A stretch of DNA of 64,000 nt from Dysgonamonadaceae bacterium. Its GTDB lineage: Bacteria; Bacteroidota; Bacteroidia; Bacteroidales; Azobacteroidaceae. The stretch spans positions 1-64,000 of the forward strand of contig JAISOJ010000076.1 of NCBI GenBank assembly GCA_031275735.1, read 5' to 3'. Of the stretch, positions 27,203 to 36,563 are shown piece by piece (position 1 is the stretch's first letter; each line of letters opens with the position of its first letter). Position numbers and translations under genes: made by a program. The notes under the pieces were generated by a model. It did no database searches. It was not told the DNA's origin and saw nothing but the letters and a program-made list of their open reading frames with translations.

Positions 27203-28126
27203 TTATGCAATATAAATTTTACATAAAAATTCATTAACTTCTTTTTCGGTAGGAATAGACGGCTGAGCGCCTATTCTGCTAACACAAATGGCCGATGCGG
27301 CAGTAGCAAACTTTAATGCCTGTTCCCATCCTTCTCCACGCGTTAATCTTGCTGCCAAGGCTCCACAAAAAGTATCGCCCGCGGCAGTAGTATCTAAGGC
27401 TTTCACGCAGAATGCCGGGATAGAATAAGTTTCCTTTTCGTTTTTCAACAGGCAACCTTGTTTTCCTAAAGTCAGTACAACTGTTTTTGCTCCTAATTCC
27501 AATAATTTATCTATGATAGCTTTTTCTCCGATTTCATCAATTTTCCCACTTGAAACTGTTTCTGCTTCCGTTTCATTGACTACCAAAACATCAATCATTT
27601 TGATCAATTCTTTATCTAAACGACAGGCAGGAGCAGCATTAAGCATAATCGTTTTTTGTTGCTTATGAGCAAGCTCGCAAACAGTTTTTATGGTGTCGTA
27701 TGGAATTTCCATTTGCAGTAATACCATGTCGCAGGCAGCAATGTCATCTTTTATTTTATGAATATAATCAGGTAACAACAGATGGTTTGCTCCCGGCGTT
27801 GTCACAATACAATTTTCTCCGTTTTCGTTAACTAGTATAATTGCTGTTCCGGAGGGAGTTTCTTCAACAAGAAGCACAGAAGAAACATCTAGGCCTGTTT
27901 CCCTAAAATATTTCAAGGTATTCTGCCCATCTACATCTGTTCCCAGGCAAGTGATAAATTTTACATCTCCGCCTAATTTATGCGCTGCAACTGCCTGATT
28001 AGCCCCTTTACCTCCTATCGCCTGAAGAAATGATTTTCCTATAATAGTCTCTCCCGCTGCCGGAAAGTTTTTTACTGTTGCTATCAAATCAATATTTGAA
28101 CTCCCAATCACTACTATTTTACTCAT
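27203..28126 (-). CDS. rbsK: Ribokinase (PfkB family)
   Basis: 307 residues. Substrate and fold motifs are GGKGANQA (38-45), NETEA (184-188) and the C-terminal TAAGDTFCGA with catalytic D251. It phosphorylates ribose to ribose 5-phosphate in the cytoplasm. It overlaps no gene but sits 8 nt after the first sulfatase and 54 nt before the ADP-ribosylglycohydrolase-like gene, so the ribose link is part of the sulfatase operon. Confidence 0.92.
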   Translation of the reverse strand: MSKIVVIGSSNIDLIATVKNFPAAGETIIGKSFLQAIGGKGANQAVAAHKLGGDVKFITCLGTDVDGQNTLKYFRETGLDVSSVLLVEETPSGTAIILVNENGENCIVTTPGANHLLLPDYIHKIKDDIAACDMVLLQMEIPYDTIKTVCELAHKQQKTIMLNAAPACRLDKELIKMIDVLVVNETEAETVSSGKIDEIGEKAIIDKLLELGAKTVVLTLGKQGCLLKNEKETYSIPAFCVKALDTTAAGDTFCGALAARLTRGEGWEQALKFATAASAICVSRIGAQPSIPTEKEVNEFLCKIYIA

Positions 28127-28134
28127 AATTGCGT

Positions 28135-29844
28135 TTAATTATTTGTGTTTATGTTTCTTGTTCGGTTTAACCGAATACTATTGGCTTCACTTTTTGGATT
28201 TGTCTTGACCTGATCGATTATTTTCACTAATTCCGCCGCCTTATCCGGCATTTTGTCATACAGGTTAACACTTTCTGATACGTCGTTATTCAAGTTAAAT
28301 AAACGAGGAACTTTATCGCCCTGAATATCGTCATAATACGTCTCCGGCCATCTGCCGGACTTAGCCGGTTCAATGTATTTCCATCCATCTTGAAGCGCAA
28401 TTAAAGCGCCGCTGCTACCGCTTGCAGGGATTACAGTTTTTCTAACCTGGGGAGCTTTGGCGTCGAGCATATTAGAAAGAAAGCTGTAACTGTCTTCGCC
28501 TTCGTTTTCTTTTAACTGATCGCCCATTAAATCGGCGAAAGTTGCAAGGATATCTACGGAACAAATCAGATTGTTATTTACTGTTTCAGATTTTACTTTG
28601 CCTGGCCAATGTACAATGAAAGGCACTATTAAGCCGCCTTCCAACGGGTCTTGTTTGAATCCGCGAAAATCGCCCGAAGAGCGGTGATTGTATGTCAACC
28701 ATCCGTTTTTCCATATAACATTCCCTTTTTCATTAATATATTCCGGTTTAAAGTTTCCAAAATATTCCTGGTATTCCTCATAGTTTTCACCTTTATATCC
28801 ATCTCTGTATCGATTAATCCATAGAACGGGATCGCCTGGACGCGGTCCGTTATCCGAAGTAAAAATCAGCAAAGTGTTTTCATATGCATGATTCGCTTTT
28901 AATGCTTTTATTATCTCGTTTATGCTCCAATCAAGCTCTACAACTATATCTCCCCTTAATCCTGCCTGACTTTTTCCTTTGGTAAACGTCGGCAAACAAG
29001 GTCGATGAATGGCGCTTGTTGGCAAATAAAGGAAAAATGGCTGTTTTTCATTATTGGCGAAATGCTTATTAATTACTTCTACCGCTTTCCGTGTAATCAC
29101 TTGATTTACGGTTTTCATATCCCAATCAGGAGCCCGTGTTACATTTTCTGCAATAAAATCGTATGGTTTTTGATATTCAGAAGGAGGCTGCAATACTTGA
29201 TCATTTTCGATATATACCCAAGGCTGCATATTGTTTGAACCTGCCATTCCGAAGAAGTAGTCAAATCCTCGCTCCACAGGACCGCCTTTTACAGGTTTTG
29301 AAAAATCAATATAAGCTTGCAGATTATTTTTGGCCGAACTGAAAACTTTTTTTTCAGAATCAGCAGGCGCTTTATCATTCAATGCCCAATCAAGCCCAAG
29401 ATGCCATTTCCCAACACAAGCAGTGTAATAACCATGGCTTTTGAGCAAGGATGCAATTGTTGTTCGTTCAGGTTCAATTAATGGTTTATCATAACTGTTC
29501 AAGACTCCATATTCCAAACGTGTCCGCCAAGAATAACGTCCGGTTAAAATACCATATCGCGAAGGCGAGCTAAGTGAAGAACAGACATAAGCATTAGTAA
29601 ACCGCATTCCTTCAGATGCCATTTGATCCAATACCGGAGTCTGAATCTTAGTAGCTCCGTAACAACTTAAATCTCCATATCCTAAATCATCTGCAAGAAT
29701 GAGGACAATATTAGGAACTTGTTTTTCTTTCTTTGAAAAATCCTCTGTTCCTCTCAACGCCATTGTTGGTACTCCCAACGCGCCCAGAGTACATACACTT
29801 GGCAATAAAACGGAAGATATTTTTTTAATTGTTTTTTGTTCCAT
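28135..29844 (-). CDS. Arylsulfatase, serine type
   Basis: 569 residues with an N-terminal signal region. The alkaline-phosphatase-like fold begins VPNIVLILADDLGYGDLSCYG; the active-site motif SSPSRYGILTGRY puts Ser92 as the residue converted to formylglycine. KWHLGLDW and TSDNGPRPGDP follow. It is the first gene of the five-gene operon, with the shared LacI-type operator and promoter directly upstream. The specific glycan sulfate is not deducible. Confidence 0.92.
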   Translation of the reverse strand: MEQKTIKKISSVLLPSVCTLGALGVPTMALRGTEDFSKKEKQVPNIVLILADDLGYGDLSCYGATKIQTPVLDQMASEGMRFTNAYVCSSLSSPSRYGILTGRYSWRTRLEYGVLNSYDKPLIEPERTTIASLLKSHGYYTACVGKWHLGLDWALNDKAPADSEKKVFSSAKNNLQAYIDFSKPVKGGPVERGFDYFFGMAGSNNMQPWVYIENDQVLQPPSEYQKPYDFIAENVTRAPDWDMKTVNQVITRKAVEVINKHFANNEKQPFFLYLPTSAIHRPCLPTFTKGKSQAGLRGDIVVELDWSINEIIKALKANHAYENTLLIFTSDNGPRPGDPVLWINRYRDGYKGENYEEYQEYFGNFKPEYINEKGNVIWKNGWLTYNHRSSGDFRGFKQDPLEGGLIVPFIVHWPGKVKSETVNNNLICSVDILATFADLMGDQLKENEGEDSYSFLSNMLDAKAPQVRKTVIPASGSSGALIALQDGWKYIEPAKSGRWPETYYDDIQGDKVPRLFNLNNDVSESVNLYDKMPDKAAELVKIIDQVKTNPKSEANSIRLNRTRNINTNN

Positions 29845-29872
29845 ATAAGCAATATTGAATTTTAATCTTTTG

Positions 29873-29915
29873 CAAAGATAGACAGTATTTTTTAATTAAA
29901 CAAACGTTTGTGCAT
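29873..29915 (-). promoter_or_regulatory. Promoter with LacI-type operator for the sulfatase operon
   Basis: On the minus strand the operator CAAACGTTTG (29910-29901) ends in TTTG, which is itself the -33 box. Exactly 20 nt later comes TATCTTTG (29880-29873), a consensus -7 box. On the plus strand the 18-bp sequence AAACAAACGTTTGTGCAT (29898-29915) is identical to that at 50571-50588. A bound repressor would cover the -33 element. Confidence 0.8.
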
Positions 29916-30115
29916 TTTTTAATTGAGAGAAAAATCTTTTTTTAAGCATGAAAAATGATTCTTTCATTTTATACCACAAACTCTGCGTTACGCTCCGTCG
30001 ACAAAATGTTCATTTACTTAAAGTAAATTCCGCTTTTGTTTTTTTGTCTAAAGCCTTAATTTTGACATTTTTAAAGTTATTCATTTAAATAATTTCAAAT
30101 TCCCAAAATTATCAT

Positions 30116-30138
30116 TAACTTTGCAAAAACGTTTATGC
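30116..30138 (+). promoter_or_regulatory. Promoter and autoregulatory operator of the LacI-type gene
   Basis: TAACTTTG (30116-30123) fits the -7 consensus, with a near-consensus TTTC 19 nt upstream. GCAAAAACGTTTATGC (30123-30138) is a near-perfect palindrome around the same ACGT centre as the shared operator. It covers the predicted transcription start, just before the ATG at 30140, which suggests autorepression. Confidence 0.65.
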
Positions 30139-30139
30139 T

Positions 30140-31156
30140 ATGGCGGCTCAAAAGATTAATATTAACGATATCGCAACAAAGACCGGGTTATCAATTTCAA
30201 CGGTGTCAAGAGTGCTAAATGGGAAGGCCGAACAATTTAGAATCGGTAAGAAATCGCAGCAAAAGGTCAACGAAGTTGCCAAAGAACTGAAATATATTCC
30301 CAATAAGTTTGCAGCAAGCCTTCGTACAGGAAAAAGCAATACGATTGCACTAATTATTCCAACACTCCAGAATCCATTTTTTGCAGACTTAGCAAGTAAT
30401 ATAAATGCAGAGATAAGAAGATTTGGGTTCACTACAATGATAAGCGACAGTGATGAAAATTTTGAGATTGAGAAGTGGGAACTGCGGCAAATGATATCGC
30501 GAAATGTAGATGGTTTGATTATTGTTCCAAACGGAAATCAATGGGATCATATCAAGTCACTTTATGATCGCGGACTTCCTATTATTTGTATCGACCGCTA
30601 TTTTGAAGATTCTGAATTACCATTTGTATCAACCGATAATTATGAAGGCGCCTATAACGCTACTAAACATCTGATTGAAAATGGTCATTCAAGAATTACC
30701 TGTATACAGGGAGTACAGTACTCCACGCCGAATAAATTGAGAGTTAAAGGATTCAAAATTGCGATGGAAGAAGCAGGTTTCCATGATTATATTGTTACAG
30801 GCGATGACTTCAGTTTGCAGAATGGTTATTTGGAAACTGAATTACTGTTTCATCAAAAACAGATGCCAACAGCTATTTTCACTTTAAGTAATACTATTGC
30901 ATTGGGTTGTATGAAAGCTTTGAAAGAAATGAATATCCGTATTCCGGACGATATTTCTTTAATAACTTTTGACGATCATCCGTATCTTAATTATTTGGAG
31001 ACCCCATTATCTTGCATTGCTCAACCGGTCAATGATATTAGTAAAATTGCCGTCAAATTTTTGCTTTCTCAGATTAATAAAGAAGAAAATAGAATTAAAC
31101 AGGTTCTTTTAAAACCACAGATGATACTAAAAAAATCGGTAAGAAGAATTATTTAA
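30140..31156 (+). CDS. LacI-family transcriptional regulator
   Basis: 338 residues. The N-terminal headpiece (NINDIATKTGLSISTVSRVLNG) is a classical LacI helix-turn-helix, followed by a hinge (YIPNKFAASLRTGKS) and a periplasmic-binding-protein-like sensor domain (IALIIPTLQNPFFADL). It is divergent from the sulfatase operon. Operators of LacI type lie in front of itself, of the sulfatase operon and of the SusC/SusD locus 20 kb away, so it probably controls all three in response to a sugar. The effector is unknown. Confidence 0.92.
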   Translation: MAAQKININDIATKTGLSISTVSRVLNGKAEQFRIGKKSQQKVNEVAKELKYIPNKFAASLRTGKSNTIALIIPTLQNPFFADLASNINAEIRRFGFTTMISDSDENFEIEKWELRQMISRNVDGLIIVPNGNQWDHIKSLYDRGLPIICIDRYFEDSELPFVSTDNYEGAYNATKHLIENGHSRITCIQGVQYSTPNKLRVKGFKIAMEEAGFHDYIVTGDDFSLQNGYLETELLFHQKQMPTAIFTLSNTIALGCMKALKEMNIRIPDDISLITFDDHPYLNYLETPLSCIAQPVNDISKIAVKFLLSQINKEENRIKQVLLKPQMILKKSVRRII

Positions 31157-31257
31157 AATTTTAATTATGAAACATCCATGTATTTCACACATCCAAGAGC
31201 ATAAAGTACGTATTTGTTTACTAATCAACTCATTTGCTCGTTAACTCATTTTCGTAT

Positions 31258-31465
31258 GCAACATTTTCGCAATATTCTAATAATGTCATTTTTTATCCTG
31301 ATTGCAACATTTGCAGTATTTTCTATGCCAGCTTCAGAACATTCCGATTTGCAAGTATCTTTTGCAAACAAGGAAATACGCTATCAACGTTTGACGCCTC
31401 CAGATATTATATTTCAGAAATCGGCTAAACTTACAGGATGGCGAGGAGGAAGAGGAAATGATTAA
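31258..31465 (+). CDS. Small exported-looking ORF before the esterase
   Basis: 69 residues from the ATG at 31258. It has a hydrophobic N-terminal segment (ILIMSFFILIATFAVFSM) like a signal peptide, then a polar tail ending GWRGGRGND. It overlaps the esterase start by 8 nt. I do not recognise it. It could be a small exported peptide, a remnant of a longer gene or a chance frame. Confidence 0.25.
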
Positions 31466-32345
31466 AAGGATTTTTTTATCGGTACAATTATTAATTGGGT
31501 TTTCTGCGCAAATTAATGGCGCTCCTACACTCTATACGTACAAAAATATTGATGGGATAGATCTAAAATTGCAAGTCTTTAATCCTGAAAAAATTAATCC
31601 TCAGGATTCATGTCCTGCCGTTCTATTTTTCTTTGGCGGAGGATGGCAGAGCGGAACGCCGCAACAGTTTGTACATCAAGCCAAATATTTTGCAAGTCGT
31701 GGCATAGTAGCCATATTGGTCGATTATCGAATCGAATCGAAAGATGGAGTTAAACCAAATGAATGTGTTAAAGACGCTAAAGCGGCTATTCGTTATGTTC
31801 GAAAAAATGCAATGAAACTTGGAGTCGATCCTAATAAAATAATTGCATCCGGAGGTTCTGCCGGAGGGCATTTAGCTGCGGCTACAGCTTTATGTAAAGA
31901 ATTTGATCATGCTGACGATGATTTATCCATAGATGGAAAACCTAATGCGTTGGTATTATTTAACCCTGTGATTGACAATTCAAAAGAAGGATATGGGTAT
32001 GAGCGCGTAGCTGAATTTTTTCCTGCCATATCACCATTACATAACATAACAAAAGGTGCGCCGCCTACTTTGTTTTTACTTGGTTCTAAAGACAATATTG
32101 TTTCTGTAAGCACAGCTCAAAAATTTGAACAAAAAATGAAAGATACAGGTTCGTACTGTAAAGTCATTATTTATGAAGGAGAAAGTCATGGTTTTTTTAA
32201 TTACAAGAAAGACAATCCCCACAATTATTGTCGTACACTTTATGATGCAGATGTCTTTCTCGAATCGTTAGGTTATTTGAAAGGAAAACCAACAATCTAC
32301 AGTTATTGTTTCTGTTCTTCTTCTTTGGCGAGTTCATCAAAATAA
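31458..32345 (+). CDS. Exported alpha/beta-hydrolase, carbohydrate-esterase-like
   Basis: 295 residues with a signal peptide (LLIGFSAQINGA). The fold shows an oxyanion stretch FFFGGGWQSG, the nucleophile elbow ASGGSAGGHLAA, an acid in GSKDNIVS and the histidine in GESHGFFN. It resembles BD-FAE-type esterases that remove acyl groups from plant glycans. It lies downstream of the LacI gene on the same strand and converges on the polysaccharide locus, so a role in the same pathway is likely. The last residues (CFCSSSLASSSK) look odd and may be read-through into altered sequence. Confidence 0.8.
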   Translation: MIKRIFLSVQLLIGFSAQINGAPTLYTYKNIDGIDLKLQVFNPEKINPQDSCPAVLFFFGGGWQSGTPQQFVHQAKYFASRGIVAILVDYRIESKDGVKPNECVKDAKAAIRYVRKNAMKLGVDPNKIIASGGSAGGHLAAATALCKEFDHADDDLSIDGKPNALVLFNPVIDNSKEGYGYERVAEFFPAISPLHNITKGAPPTLFLLGSKDNIVSVSTAQKFEQKMKDTGSYCKVIIYEGESHGFFNYKKDNPHNYCRTLYDADVFLESLGYLKGKPTIYSYCFCSSSLASSSK

Positions 32346-32396
32346 TGATGTACATTTACATCCGGAATGGTGATTTTATCTGTGCGCTTTTCGGCG

Positions 32397-32429
32397 CCCG
32401 CCTCGGGGAGGTGCACGCAGCGAGGCGGG
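32397..32429. terminator. GC-rich hairpin between convergent genes
   Basis: CCCGCCTCG (32397-32405) and CGAGGCGGG (32421-32429) form a perfect 9-bp stem with a 15-nt loop, in very AT-rich surroundings. It probably ends transcription from both sides, although no T-run follows directly. A small repetitive hairpin is the alternative. Confidence 0.5.
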
Positions 32430-32490
32430 TTGAGTAATGCCTGTAAGGCTAAGCACACAAGAGAACCAATAGAATTTTTTATTTTTCATT

Positions 32491-33915
32491 TTAATATGAT
32501 TTATACTCGAAAGCACCTATGTCTGGAATATTTTCCTGAGGAATATATGTGTTTATAAAATCAAATTTGTATCCCAAATCAATGCCTTTATTACGCGCTG
32601 GGCTTTCGGCAGTAATTGAAAAATCGGCGGTATTTTCCCCTTTTATATAATTTTTGAATTGAGGATCGGCAATGACGCATGATTCTCCGGGACCTTCTTT
32701 TCCAATATTTAAAGTGCCGGATGCTGCATAATACAAGTTATTTTCAATAATATTTGCCGGCTGGGCTGTTCCATTCTTCCCTACATTGAAAATAACAATA
32801 TCATTTTCAACCACCACGATATTGTTTCGTATCAGGTTTTTTGCATTAAACTGAGTAATGTTGAAAACACCCCAGTCATTGACATTCTTTTTCCGCCGGA
32901 TGATGGTATTGTTTTCAATCCGGAAATTAGCGCTACGCCATAAAGCAACAAATTGTTGATAATCATCACTCACATTATGATGAATATGAAAATTGGCGTA
33001 TGATGGATTTTGTTGTAAATCACTCCACGTCACTTCTAAAAATCCTTGACAGTCGCGAGTGTAATTGTGATGAATCGAAATATTGGCTTTAGAAATCCGT
33101 GCATCATCGATTTCGATTGCGCCACCGTCAGCGCCGCTGCCATAGGCATCAGGTCCCCAGTAAATACGTGGATCAACAACACTGTAATTGAAAATACGGT
33201 TGTAACATACCTCCTGGTAATCGCCTCCCAGCCAAATACCGATCGGTCCCCAATTCCATTCTCCCAAGACTCTGTTGCAATCGTGGATATAATTATTTTC
33301 AATGAGTGTATTTCCTCCGTAACTTTTGATGCCTACGCCGCAATTATACACTTCATTGTTTCGCACAATACAATGACTTGCAGTTTTATCTATATAAATG
33401 GCCCCCAATTCCCAAATGGAGAGAAAATCGCTGTAGCTTGGCGGTAATTCGGCAACCGTATGATGACAATATATATTTTCCAGTAAAATATAACTTCCTT
33501 TCAACCGGATACAGTTTCCAAAGTTATTATTCTCCCTATCGAATACAGGATTGGTAAACGATGGCGCCGGCGACTCAGGGTTTCCATAATCGGTTATTGT
33601 AATATAATTTTCAGAATTTCCGGAATCAACAATATAAAAAGCTTCTGTAAATACCGATCCTCTTTTAAATCTAACACTGTCGCCGGGGAATAAATGCTGG
33701 CTTTCAACTTTTTCTAATGAACGCCATGCCTGATCGCTGGACAAACCTGTATTAGTATCATTTCCATTTTGTGAATCAACATAATATGCTGTCGATTGAT
33801 AAGGTTTCCAACCATTATTGATTAAGTCGCCTGCATTGTAATTGAGGTTTCCCGAGCATCCTATCAACCCGGGCGCCTCAATTACAAGAAGTATGAGAAA
33901 TAATTTTTTTGTCAT
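32491..33915 (-). CDS. Parallel beta-helix lipoprotein, possible lyase
   Basis: 474 residues from the ATG at 33915 (the ORF track adds a TTG start). A lipoprotein signal (APGLIGCSGN) is followed by STAYYVDSQNGNDTNTGLS, typical of secreted right-handed beta-helix proteins, and many short helix coils (IENNYIHDC, IRNNIVVVEND). Related proteins include polysaccharide lyases and carbohydrate-binding beta-helix proteins. I see no signature that fixes a lyase family. It is the last gene of the polysaccharide locus, 8 nt after the BACON protein. Confidence 0.8.
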   Translation of the reverse strand: MTKKLFLILLVIEAPGLIGCSGNLNYNAGDLINNGWKPYQSTAYYVDSQNGNDTNTGLSSDQAWRSLEKVESQHLFPGDSVRFKRGSVFTEAFYIVDSGNSENYITITDYGNPESPAPSFTNPVFDRENNNFGNCIRLKGSYILLENIYCHHTVAELPPSYSDFLSIWELGAIYIDKTASHCIVRNNEVYNCGVGIKSYGGNTLIENNYIHDCNRVLGEWNWGPIGIWLGGDYQEVCYNRIFNYSVVDPRIYWGPDAYGSGADGGAIEIDDARISKANISIHHNYTRDCQGFLEVTWSDLQQNPSYANFHIHHNVSDDYQQFVALWRSANFRIENNTIIRRKKNVNDWGVFNITQFNAKNLIRNNIVVVENDIVIFNVGKNGTAQPANIIENNLYYAASGTLNIGKEGPGESCVIADPQFKNYIKGENTADFSITAESPARNKGIDLGYKFDFINTYIPQENIPDIGAFEYKSY

Positions 33916-33923
33916 AACCAAAA

Positions 33924-36530
33924 CTACTTTTCGGGATTATTCTTCAACGATGGATATTGCCCTACAGTAAATTGCCAGATGAAAGCGCTCCAATCTGCAG
34001 TATAAGGAGTAGCTGTTTTCATCTCTGCAGTTGTTTTTCCTTCTGCCGCACCGGTTACGTCAGTGGGTGGAACATTACCTCCAAGTCCGCCAACATAACC
34101 CAGATCCGATTCATAGAAACATCCCTTGACCCCGGAAAAAGCGGACAGGCTGCCATTAGGGATATTATTAGCGCTGGCTATGCCGCTATATCTGTCTGCT
34201 GCGGTTGGCGGCATAGCAGTTGCACCGGCATTATAGCAGTATTCTACGGGAGCAGTCCAATAATTGGTTAAATTCCCCGCAATACCGCCATTATTAACCG
34301 CAGTCCTGGTCGTATAGAGTATAGTCCCTTTGTTGTAACAATTATTGATGCTTGAAGTGTTTGTAGCTCCTGCTCCGGGATTCATCAAGCCTGCAATACC
34401 TCCGGTGTTAGTAAATGCATTAATATTTCCAAGATTGAAACATTCCTGCACCACAGAATTACCCAAAAGAGAACCAATGATACCACCGGTGCCATTGGGA
34501 GCATTAACGCCATTTAGACTTATGTTTCCATGATTGCTGCACCATTTTATTTCAGCTTTGGCAGGATTAACCGTACATCCTACGACGCCTCCAGTAACGC
34601 TTGTTGTCGTAGAAGCAATTTCCAGATCGCCATAATTACGACAACTTGTGATATGGATATTTTCATTTGCAGTCGAGCTCAGTCTCGCTGCTATTCCACC
34701 GTTATTACCACCTGTTCCGATAATTTTACCGTAGTTTTTGCAACCTGCTATGGTAATGTTGTCTCCTGTACATTTACCTGCCAAACCACCAATATTGCCA
34801 ATACCCGGAGCAGTGATATTAGCTCGGTTGATACAATTATCAATGAGTGTATTGGCAGCAACGACTGCTACCATACCGGCTACCGTAGCTCCATCCTCTC
34901 CTGTAACATCGGCAACGATTCCACCTGAACCTTCAATAATCAGGTTCTTAATAACAGCTACAGAATCGGCATTTACGCCTCCAATGTATCCGAAAAGTGC
35001 CCTGTCTGCACCTGAAGATATATGCAGGTTGGTAATGCTTTGATTATTTCCATCGTATATACCTGCAAATGGATTCGCGTCGACATTACCTATGGGATTC
35101 CAATCGCCGGCTAAAGCAATATTGCTTGTCTGTTTGAGAATAATTCCCGCATAATTATCGCCGGCATTTACTGCTGTACGTAAGGTATTGAGGTCGGCAA
35201 GATTTTTGATGGCTATCGGACGTTCAGCTAAACTGCCGCCAAAACAGTTAAACGCTACATCCCAATGTTCTACAAAGGTGACTGTGCCTGCATTGTCGGT
35301 GGTAATGACTACTCCTACATCAACAGATGAATTTGCGCCGTAAGTGAGCGAATTGACTATATAGTTGCCCGCAGATAACGGATGGGAAAATTCTATAGTT
35401 ATACCTGAAGCATTAGAGATAACATCCACATCCACATTTTGTGCCTCACCGGAAGGATAAGGAGAAATGTTCATTGCTGCCGATCCTGTCGTAAGTACGG
35501 TGTATTTGGGTATAAATATGGAGAATACTGCGCCTGCATTGATTTGGGTAATAGTAAGTGTTTGGTCCGGATTGGTACTTGTAGAAGAAGCAGTTGATTT
35601 AACATGCAAAATTGCGGTTCGCTTAGCCGCGCCGTTATTAGCCTTTATGTTGAGGATAATGCTTCCGTTGCCCGTAAAGGCGCCGGCAGGAGACTTTATC
35701 ATGATCCAATCTGCCTCGTCGCCTTGATCTATTTCAACAAAGGATTGCCACTCGATGTTTGATGTAACCGTAACCTGGTAGACTTCATTGGCTTTAGCAG
35801 AGATTGATTCCATACCCGTAGGCGACAGAACGATTGAAGGTATGACGCCCTGTTGAATGATGGTAAGGGTTTTCTTGAGTGCAGGATCGTCGGTTGAAGC
35901 TATGGTAACGATCGCAACGCGGGATTCCACGCTTGTATTTTCGAGGATATTGAGTTTGACCTCGCCTTCACCTGTAACGGGAGTTCCGGGGGGAGCTATG
36001 ATACTGATCCATCCTTCAGAACCGGAAGTGATTTGTATTGAAGCCGTCCATGTTACATTAGCAGTTACTGCGATGGTATAGTTCGGAACAGCAGTAGTGG
36101 AAATGGAATCCGTACCAACAGGATATATTTCGATGGCAGGAGCCGTTCCAATTTGACTTATAACACATTTTTGAGATGGCATGAGTGTTGACGAACGGTC
36201 GGAAGAAGCTGTAAAAGTAATCTCAATTGAACGACTGTTCCGGCTTTCATTGGCTTTAAGATTGAAGTTTATTGAACCATTGCCTTTTCCAGACATTGTA
36301 TCGAGAGTTATCCAGTCATTACCACTTCCCGTAGGTATGGTTGCGTTCCATGAAACGTCGGCTGAAGCTTCGATGGAAATGAAATAACCGTTAGCGGCAG
36401 AATTAATTTTGTTTATCTGTGTGGGGACAGAAAAGTAAGTTTCGTAAGACTCTTCCTCGAGTTCATTTTTTTCACACGAACAGAATAGCACTAAACTACT
36501 CAATATTAATAATTTAAAAAAACTTTTCAT
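33924..36530 (-). CDS. BACON/GLUG surface lipoprotein
   Basis: 868 residues. The lipobox is LFCSCEKN. Three or four BACON-type repeats occupy roughly residues 35-335; each has a block such as WITLDTMSGKGNGSINFNLKAN or WIMIKSPAGAFTGNGSIILNI. A linking domain and then many GLUG-type repeats follow (NIGGLAGKC, GGIIGSLLGNS, NNGGIAGNLT). BACON domains occur in Bacteroidota carbohydrate-binding proteins. It probably sits at the cell surface and binds the substrate glycan or host glycoprotein. No catalytic motif is visible. Confidence 0.85.
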   Translation of the reverse strand: MKSFFKLLILSSLVLFCSCEKNELEEESYETYFSVPTQINKINSAANGYFISIEASADVSWNATIPTGSGNDWITLDTMSGKGNGSINFNLKANESRNSRSIEITFTASSDRSSTLMPSQKCVISQIGTAPAIEIYPVGTDSISTTAVPNYTIAVTANVTWTASIQITSGSEGWISIIAPPGTPVTGEGEVKLNILENTSVESRVAIVTIASTDDPALKKTLTIIQQGVIPSIVLSPTGMESISAKANEVYQVTVTSNIEWQSFVEIDQGDEADWIMIKSPAGAFTGNGSIILNIKANNGAAKRTAILHVKSTASSTSTNPDQTLTITQINAGAVFSIFIPKYTVLTTGSAAMNISPYPSGEAQNVDVDVISNASGITIEFSHPLSAGNYIVNSLTYGANSSVDVGVVITTDNAGTVTFVEHWDVAFNCFGGSLAERPIAIKNLADLNTLRTAVNAGDNYAGIILKQTSNIALAGDWNPIGNVDANPFAGIYDGNNQSITNLHISSGADRALFGYIGGVNADSVAVIKNLIIEGSGGIVADVTGEDGATVAGMVAVVAANTLIDNCINRANITAPGIGNIGGLAGKCTGDNITIAGCKNYGKIIGTGGNNGGIAARLSSTANENIHITSCRNYGDLEIASTTTSVTGGVVGCTVNPAKAEIKWCSNHGNISLNGVNAPNGTGGIIGSLLGNSVVQECFNLGNINAFTNTGGIAGLMNPGAGATNTSSINNCYNKGTILYTTRTAVNNGGIAGNLTNYWTAPVEYCYNAGATAMPPTAADRYSGIASANNIPNGSLSAFSGVKGCFYESDLGYVGGLGGNVPPTDVTGAAEGKTTAEMKTATPYTADWSAFIWQFTVGQYPSLKNNPEK

Positions 36531-36563
36531 ATCATTATCATTTTATTATTTTAATTGTCGTTT

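Noticed and set aside
32491-33921. Calling the beta-helix protein a PL6 chondroitinase or alginate lyase
   Set aside because: The fold is clear, but I could not identify the catalytic Lys/Arg signature of PL6.
34345-36387. Several plus-strand ORFs over the BACON/GLUG gene
   Set aside because: They are shadows of a long, well-supported minus-strand gene with repeats.
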